Positions 1 through 4,506 of a stretch of 8,361 nucleotides of DNA are shown in pieces. The notes beneath the pieces are model-generated. The model was not told the DNA's origin. It saw nothing but the letters and a program-made list of their open reading frames with translations, and did no database searches. Position numbers and translations under genes: made by a program. This DNA is from Roseobacter sp. (GTDB taxonomy: Bacteria; Pseudomonadota; Alphaproteobacteria; Rhodobacterales; Rhodobacteraceae): contig JAGXHB010000081.1 in NCBI GenBank assembly GCA_024636425.1, positions 1-8,361 of the forward strand. Reading direction: 5' to 3'. How positions within the stretch are numbered: position 1 is the stretch's first letter; each line of letters opens with the position of its first letter.

Positions 1-1
1 T

Positions 2-382
2 GATGGTCAGCAAGGCCAGATGCAGACGACCGGGGATTTCGCACGGGTTCTGGGCGATGATGCAGCGCGGCGCGCGACCGGGACACTGAATGAGATTTGC
101 GGCCTTTTTGCGCGCCATGGGCGGCGCAAGATGATGCGGCATGGCGTCAGTTGCAGTTGTCTGGGTGCGGACGAGGCGTATTTCGCCACGATGATCGCAT
201 CCGGAGCAGAGGGCCATCACGAGGATACGATGATGCTTGCCGCGCTGATTGTCCGGGTCGAGATGGCCCCGCTGCTGGCGAATCTTGCGATTGATTTCGG
301 CTTGTCCCTGCGCCGGCTTTGTTTGCGTACATTCAATGAACCGCAACGGTCTGACACGGTTACACCGGCGTTCCTGCACTGA
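2..382 (+). CDS. Hypothetical protein, C-terminal part (5' end may lie outside window)
   Basis: The frame is open from the left edge to a TGA at 380-382 and has coding-like codon choice. The first in-window ATG is at 20 with no convincing ribosome binding site, so the true start may lie upstream. About 126 residues are visible. They are largely helical in appearance, with a Cys-x-Cys pair in the segment RHGVSCSCLGADEA, then an acidic/His stretch (AEGHHEDTMM), and a hydrophobic helix ALIVRVEMAPLLANLAIDFG near the C-terminus. There is no signal peptide or membrane segment in the visible part. I do not recognise a named family. My impression is of a small conserved hypothetical protein of Rhodobacterales, but that is memory, not a search. 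The Cys pair could bind a metal or be structural. It lies 182 bp upstream of potA on the same strand, separated by an operator-like palindrome, so it is probably not in the same transcription unit. Confidence 0.6.
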   Translation, partial: DGQQGQMQTTGDFARVLGDDAARRATGTLNEICGLFARHGRRKMMRHGVSCSCLGADEAYFATMIASGAEGHHEDTMMLAALIVRVEMAPLLANLAIDFGLSLRRLCLRTFNEPQRSDTVTPAFLH

Positions 383-415
383 ACATCTGCACAGAAATTC
401 CACAACCCGACCTAT

Positions 416-436
416 TTGATCAAATAATTTGATCAA
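416..436. promoter_or_regulatory. Operator-like 21-bp inverted repeat upstream of potA
   Basis: Two perfect 10-bp arms, TTGATCAAAT and ATTTGATCAA, flank a single central base (A426). Each arm holds its own small palindrome: TTTGATCAAA at 415-424 and TTTGATCAAG at 428-437, centres 13 bp apart. The site stands out as AT-rich in GC-rich surroundings. It lies about 130 bp before the potA start, so it is a likely binding site for a dimeric regulator of the transporter operon. The spacing does not fit an FNR box (TTGAT-N4-ATCAA). TetR- or GntR-type repressors are candidates by site architecture only, and no regulator gene is visible in the window. I could not assign a convincing -35/-10 pair; TTGCAT at 442-447 is a weak -35 candidate with a poor -10 partner. 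Confidence 0.5.
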
Positions 437-564
437 GTGTCTTGCATTGAAAACAGACTTGGCACTAGCCTCTCGGGAGTCTGGGCGGCTTGGCGTCATG
501 GCACAAAGATCACTGTGACCTGACCGACCCGCCCCTGGTGCAATGACCTGCGGGGACGCGACAG

Positions 565-1635
565 ATGATTGAGATTAGGAATGTGTCCAAAGCCTATGGA
601 GCTGGGAAATCCCGCTTTCTGGCGCTGGATGATGTGTCGGTCACGATCCGCGAGAATGAGTTTTTCACGCTGTTGGGGCCGTCGGGCTGCGGCAAGACGA
701 CGTTGCTGCGCACCATCGCGGGCTTTGTCGATCCCACCGACGGTAGCGTGAGCATGAATGGCGAGGATTTGCTCAAATTGCCGCCGCACAGCCGCCCCGT
801 GAACACCGTCTTTCAAAGCTATGCGTTGTTTCCGCATCTGACCGTCCGGCAGAATATCGCGTTCGGGTTGGAAATGCTGGGCAAGCCCAAAGCCGAGATC
901 ACACGCACCGTGGATGACATGATGGCGCTTGTGCAGATGACCGCGATGGCGGACCGGCAGACGGGCCAGATTTCGGGCGGGCAACAACAGCGGGTGGCGC
1001 TGGCGCGCGCCTTGGCCCCCAAGCCCAAGGTGTTGCTGCTGGACGAGCCGCTGTCGGCGCTGGATTTCAAGCTGCGCAAGGACATGCAGATCGAACTCAA
1101 GCGCCTGCAAACGGAAACCGGGATTACCTTTGTTTTTGTGACCCATGATCAGGAAGAAGCACTGACCATGTCGGACCGGGTCGCCGTCATGAAGGCCGGA
1201 TCGATCCGCCAGATCGGCAGTCCGCGCGACATCTACGACCGGCCCGCCGAAAGGTTCGTCGCGGATTTCATCGGCGATACGAACTTCATCCCTGTCGAGG
1301 TGTCGCAGATTGCCGGCACCGTCGCGCAGATCAAGCTCCCTTCGGGCAAGATGATCGAGGCGCGGGCGGTCGAAGGGGCCACGGGTGGCGCAAGCACGCT
1401 GGCTGTGCGCCCTGAACATGCCACGCTTGGTATCGCCCAAGACGCGCTCATGGCGGGCACGCTGAAGAACATCGTCTATTTCGGGACCGATACGCATTAT
1501 CACGTCGATCTCGACGGTGCAGACAGCTTTGTCGTGCGCGCGCAGAACACCCCCGGCAACAAGCTTGATTTTTCGGTTGGAGACGCGGTGGGGATCACGT
1601 TCCCCCCACAGGTCGGCCAAGTGTTGAGGGATTGA
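565..1635 (+). CDS. potA: Polyamine ABC transporter ATP-binding protein (PotA-type)
   Basis: This is the cytoplasmic ATPase that powers import of spermidine/putrescine or a similar cation. It has 356 residues, close to E. coli PotA in size. All nucleotide-binding elements are visible: Walker A GPSGCGKTT (38-46), Q-loop Gln84 in VFQSYALFPHLTV, signature ISGGQQQR (136-143, Ile instead of the usual Leu), Walker B VLLLDEP (156-162), D-loop SALD (164-167) and H-loop His194 in VTHDQEEAL. The stretch ALDFKLRKDMQ followed by FVFVTHDQEEALTMSDR is typical of PotA rather than PotG. Residues from about 240 to 350 form a TOBE-like regulatory domain, with VRPEH at 281-285. The start at 565 has only a modest ribosome binding site (GGGGAC, 552-557), but the N-terminus MIEIRNVSKAYG is right for the family. 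It is the first gene of a four-gene operon; potB follows after 4 bp. Import of another amine or opine-like substrate cannot be excluded. Confidence 0.92.
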   Translation: MIEIRNVSKAYGAGKSRFLALDDVSVTIRENEFFTLLGPSGCGKTTLLRTIAGFVDPTDGSVSMNGEDLLKLPPHSRPVNTVFQSYALFPHLTVRQNIAFGLEMLGKPKAEITRTVDDMMALVQMTAMADRQTGQISGGQQQRVALARALAPKPKVLLLDEPLSALDFKLRKDMQIELKRLQTETGITFVFVTHDQEEALTMSDRVAVMKAGSIRQIGSPRDIYDRPAERFVADFIGDTNFIPVEVSQIAGTVAQIKLPSGKMIEARAVEGATGGASTLAVRPEHATLGIAQDALMAGTLKNIVYFGTDTHYHVDLDGADSFVVRAQNTPGNKLDFSVGDAVGITFPPQVGQVLRD

Positions 1636-1639
1636 TCGC

Positions 1640-2560
1640 ATGGCTGACGTGTCCGAAGTACCCTCCGCCCGCGAACGCGCGATTGTCCGTAACCGCTGGC
1701 TGCTGCTGACCCCGGCGCTGGCGATCCTGATCTTTGCCGCATCCGGGCCACTGCTGATCACGCTGACCTATTCCTTCCTGACACCCGGCGATTACGGCGG
1801 CGTCGAATGGAAGTTTTCGACCGACGCGTGGTTCAACGTCATCCTGCAGCGCGACATCTTTGACGATACATTGATGTTTGCCGACGCGCATCTGTCGATC
1901 TTGTGGCGGTCGGTCAAGCTGTCTCTAATGACGACGATCGGTGCCATCATTCTGGGCTTTCCCACCGCCTATTTCATCGCGACACGGCCGAAGGCACACC
2001 GCGATTTCTGGATGTTGCTGATCATCATCCCGTTCTGGACCAACCTGCTGATCCGCACCTTTGCCGTGATGGAGCTGATCCGCAACGAAGGCACGCTGAA
2101 CACGCTGCTGATGGCTGTTGGCATTATCGACGACCCGATCCAGATCCTCTACACCGAAACCGCGATCATGATCGGGATGCTGTATGTCTATCTGCCGCTG
2201 ATGGTTCTGCCGCTTTACGCGAGCATGGAGCGGCTTGATTTTTCACTCGTAGAAGCGGGTTATGATCTTTATGCGACGCGGTTTGCGGTCTTGCGTCGGA
2301 TCATTCTGCCGCTGGTAAAACCGGGGCTGATCGCGGGCTCCATTCTGGTCTTTGTCCCGAGCCTGGGTGCGTATGTGACGCCGCGCGTCATGGGCGGCGG
2401 CAAGCAGCTGATGCTGGGCAACCTGATCGAATTGCAATTTGGTCAAGGGCGCAACTGGCCCTTGGGGGCCGCGCTGTCGATCACACTGCTGGCGATCGTG
2501 ATGGTGGCACTGATCTTCTATGTCCGCGCTGCCGGGAAAGAGGAGGTGCCCCATGGCTAA
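1640..2560 (+). CDS. potB: Polyamine ABC transporter permease (PotB-type)
   Basis: This is one of two inner-membrane permeases forming the channel. It has 306 residues, somewhat longer than E. coli PotB, mainly through a short charged N-terminal extension and a loop at about 45-88. Six hydrophobic segments are apparent, near 20-44, 93-115, 123-146, 172-195, 229-247 and 275-296. The cytoplasmic EAA coupling loop is clear at 205-229 (begins EAGYDLYATRF, ends LPLVKPG) and contacts the ATPase. The segment FVPSLGAYVTPRVMGGGKQLMLGN (239-261) is characteristic of the PotB/PotH branch. The start at 1640 follows the potA stop by 4 bp, with TGAGGG at 1625-1630 as ribosome binding site, implying translational coupling. 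Its 3' end overlaps the potC start by 8 bp. Confidence 0.92.
   Translation: MADVSEVPSARERAIVRNRWLLLTPALAILIFAASGPLLITLTYSFLTPGDYGGVEWKFSTDAWFNVILQRDIFDDTLMFADAHLSILWRSVKLSLMTTIGAIILGFPTAYFIATRPKAHRDFWMLLIIIPFWTNLLIRTFAVMELIRNEGTLNTLLMAVGIIDDPIQILYTETAIMIGMLYVYLPLMVLPLYASMERLDFSLVEAGYDLYATRFAVLRRIILPLVKPGLIAGSILVFVPSLGAYVTPRVMGGGKQLMLGNLIELQFGQGRNWPLGAALSITLLAIVMVALIFYVRAAGKEEVPHG
2541..2546 (+). promoter_or_regulatory. Ribosome binding site fixing the potC start
   Basis: AGGAGG lies six bases before ATG 2553. It decides the start of potC in favour of 2553 over the in-frame upstream ATG at 2520, which would lengthen the overlap with potB to 41 bp and add 11 residues (MSALPGKRRCP) unlike a permease N-terminus. 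Confidence 0.8.
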
Positions 2561-3353
2561 GGCATTCGACGTCCGCAAGCAGTGGGGCTTTACCACCATC
2601 GCGATCATCTGCTTTGTCACGCTCTATCTGCCGGTGATCCTGCTGGTCATCTACAGCTTCAACGCGGGATCTTCGGTCGCGATCTGGGAAGGTGTGTCGC
2701 TGCGCTGGTACCGCTCGGCATGGGAAAACACCCAAGTGCAGGAAGCGACAATCCGGTCGCTGGTGATTGCTCTCTGGGCCTCAGGGATCAGCACCTCGGC
2801 TGCGGTTCTGGCAGCACTTGCCACCACGCGGGTGCGCCCGTTCAAAGGGTATTCCGCCGTCTTTGCCGCAATCAACCAGCCGCTGATGGTGCCTGAAATC
2901 GTGACGGCGGTGGCGCTTTTGATCTTCTTTGCGGGGATCAAGGTGCAGACCGGCTATACCGGGCTTGCCTATATCATCATCGCCCACGCGGCGTTCTGTA
3001 TCCCCTTTGCCTATCTGCCCATCCGTGCGCGCCTGACCGGCATGGACCTGAGCCTTGAACAGGCCGCCGCCGACCTTTATGCGACGCCGTTTCAGGTGTT
3101 CCGCCGCATTACCCTGCCACAGCTCTGGCCGGGGATTCTGGCCGGCGCGATGCTGGCTTTCGTCATCAGCCTTGACGATGTCGTCATCACCGAGTTTGTT
3201 AAATCCGCAGGCCAGGACACGCTGCCGACCTACATGCTGGGCCAGCTGCGGCGCAACATCACCCCCGAGGTCAATGCGATCTCGACCGTGCTTCTGGGGA
3301 TCTCCGTCACGATGGTGATCGCCTTTTTCTTCGTCAGCCGCATCAAAAAATAA
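2553..3353 (+). CDS. potC: Polyamine ABC transporter permease (PotC-type)
   Basis: This is the second inner-membrane permease, partner of the PotB-type protein. With the start at 2553 it has 266 residues, almost exactly the length of E. coli PotC. Hydrophobic segments are near 12-36, 68-90, 101-128, 137-158, 195-213 and 243-262. The EAA loop is at 169-194 (begins EQAAADLYATPF, ends LPQLWPG). The segment AFVISLDDVVITEFVKSAG (202-220) followed by DTLPTYMLGQLRR is a hallmark of PotC/PotI-type permeases. The gene overlaps the end of potB by 8 bp (ATG inside the last codons), with AGGAGG inside potB, so translation is coupled. It is followed 37 bp later by the binding-protein gene. Substrate identity is inherited from the binding protein. 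Confidence 0.92.
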   Translation: MAKAFDVRKQWGFTTIAIICFVTLYLPVILLVIYSFNAGSSVAIWEGVSLRWYRSAWENTQVQEATIRSLVIALWASGISTSAAVLAALATTRVRPFKGYSAVFAAINQPLMVPEIVTAVALLIFFAGIKVQTGYTGLAYIIIAHAAFCIPFAYLPIRARLTGMDLSLEQAAADLYATPFQVFRRITLPQLWPGILAGAMLAFVISLDDVVITEFVKSAGQDTLPTYMLGQLRRNITPEVNAISTVLLGISVTMVIAFFFVSRIKK

Positions 3354-3390
3354 TCAAAGACGACCAACCACCAACAAGGGGAAAACCAAA

Positions 3391-4416
3391 ATGAAAAGAA
3401 CACTTCTGATGACCACGCTGGCAGGGGCCTTCGCCACTGCCGCCGCCGCCGAGGGCGAGCTGAACATCTACAACTGGGGCAACTACACCTCGCCCGAGAT
3501 GATCGAGAAGTTCGAAAAGGAATATGACGTCGATGTCACGATCACCGACTATGACAGCAACGACACGGCACTGGCCAAGATCAAGGCCGGCGGGCACGGC
3601 TATGACATCGTCGTGCCGTCCGGCACCTATATCCCGATCTTCGTGGGCGAGAACCTGTTGATGGAACTGGACCCGTCGGAACTGTCGAACCACGGCAATA
3701 TCGACCCGCAGTGGATGGATGTCGCGTTTGACCCGGGCCGCAAATTCTCGGTGCCGTGGCAATGGGGTACGGTCGGGGTCACCGTAAACACCTCGGTCTA
3801 CAGCGGTGACATCAACGATGCCGCGCTGATCATGGACCCGCCGGAAGAGCTGAAGGGCAAGATCAACGTCGTGCCCGAAATGAACGATGTGATGGGCATG
3901 GCGATCCACTATGTCGGCGGTGAAACCTGCACCGGCGACAAGGAAGTCCTCAGAGAGGTCCGCGATGTGCTGGTCGAAGCCAAGAAAAGCTGGCTGTCGA
4001 TGGACTACGGCGTGATCGAGAAATACGCCAAGGGTGACCTTGCCGCAGGTGTGAACTGGAACGGCGCGTCGATGCGGTCGCGGGTGGACAATGAGGACAT
4101 CGCCTTTGGCTATCCGCAAACGGGCTTTCCCGTCTGGATGGACAACGCCGCGATCCTGGCCGACGCCAATAATGTGGACAACGCCAAACTGTTCATCAAC
4201 TTCATCATGGAACCTGAAAACGCCGCGATGCTGTCGGCCTTCGCGCGCTATGCAAACGGTATCTCCGGCTCAGAGGAGTTCATGCCCGAGGATATGAAAG
4301 CCGCCCCCGAAATCGTGGTTCCGGAAGAGCTCAAGGATGCCGCCTATATCGCGGAAACCTGCCCGCCCGAGGTCTCCAAGATCTACACCCAGATCTGGAC
4401 CGAACTGCTGAAGTAA
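3391..4416 (+). CDS. potD: Periplasmic polyamine-binding protein (PotD-type)
   Basis: This is the extracytoplasmic solute receptor that delivers ligand to the permease pair. It has 341 residues (E. coli PotD has 348). A Sec signal peptide is visible: MKRTLLMTTL, then an Ala-rich stretch, with cleavage probably after Ala20; there is no lipobox. Mature features match PotD/PotF: LNIYNWGNYTSPEMIEKFEKE (24-44), YDIVVPSGTYI (71-81), NWNGAS (222-227), VWMDNAAIL (248-256) and INFIMEPENAA (269-279). Aligning by eye to E. coli PotD, Trp223, Trp249 and Asp251 fall on Trp229, Trp255 and Asp257, and Glu163/Asp166 fall near Asp168/Glu171, so the acidic residues that hold amine groups seem kept. Cys180 and Cys324 are the only cysteines and could form a disulfide. 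The ribosome binding site AAGGGGA (3376-3382) is good. It is the last gene of the operon, followed by a terminator. The ligand could be putrescine, spermidine or a related cation. Confidence 0.9.
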   Translation: MKRTLLMTTLAGAFATAAAAEGELNIYNWGNYTSPEMIEKFEKEYDVDVTITDYDSNDTALAKIKAGGHGYDIVVPSGTYIPIFVGENLLMELDPSELSNHGNIDPQWMDVAFDPGRKFSVPWQWGTVGVTVNTSVYSGDINDAALIMDPPEELKGKINVVPEMNDVMGMAIHYVGGETCTGDKEVLREVRDVLVEAKKSWLSMDYGVIEKYAKGDLAAGVNWNGASMRSRVDNEDIAFGYPQTGFPVWMDNAAILADANNVDNAKLFINFIMEPENAAMLSAFARYANGISGSEEFMPEDMKAAPEIVVPEELKDAAYIAETCPPEVSKIYTQIWTELLK

Positions 4417-4425
4417 TCCCTATCG

Positions 4426-4452
4426 CGCGGCCCTTGACGGGGCCGCGTCTTT
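4426..4452 (+). terminator. Rho-independent-type terminator after potD
   Basis: An 8-bp perfect stem, CGCGGCCC (4426-4433) and GGGCCGCG (4440-4447), with a 6-base loop TTGACG is followed by TCTTT. It starts 10 bases after the potD stop codon. The T-tract is short, but the stem is entirely G/C. It should end most potABCD transcripts and separate the transporter from the downstream reading frame, which begins 54 bases further on. No clear promoter is visible in that 54-base stretch, so read-through could still supply transcription. Confidence 0.75.
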
Positions 4453-4506
4453 CCCCTCTCCGGGCCGTTCGCCGGAACGTGCCTTCAACCAAATAGGCGC
4501 AATTCC

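Noticed and set aside
416..436. FNR/CRP-type site
   Set aside because: The half sites TTGAT and ATCAA are present but not with the four-base spacing needed; the geometry is a 21-bp repeat with a one-base centre.
460..475. Sigma-54 promoter (TGGCAC at 460-465)
   Set aside because: The -24-like element is present but there is no GC-containing -12 element at the right distance.
496..1761. Long open frame on the minus strand (421 codons) opposite potA/potB
   Set aside because: It lies fully antisense to a clear ABC ATPase with all motifs. Its translation is rich in Arg/His/Gln and has no domain character, as expected for antisense frames in GC-rich genes.
2520..2552. Upstream ATG that would extend the PotC-type permease by 11 residues
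   Set aside because: AGGAGG at 2541-2546 lies downstream of that ATG and fits ATG 2553; the extension is not permease-like.
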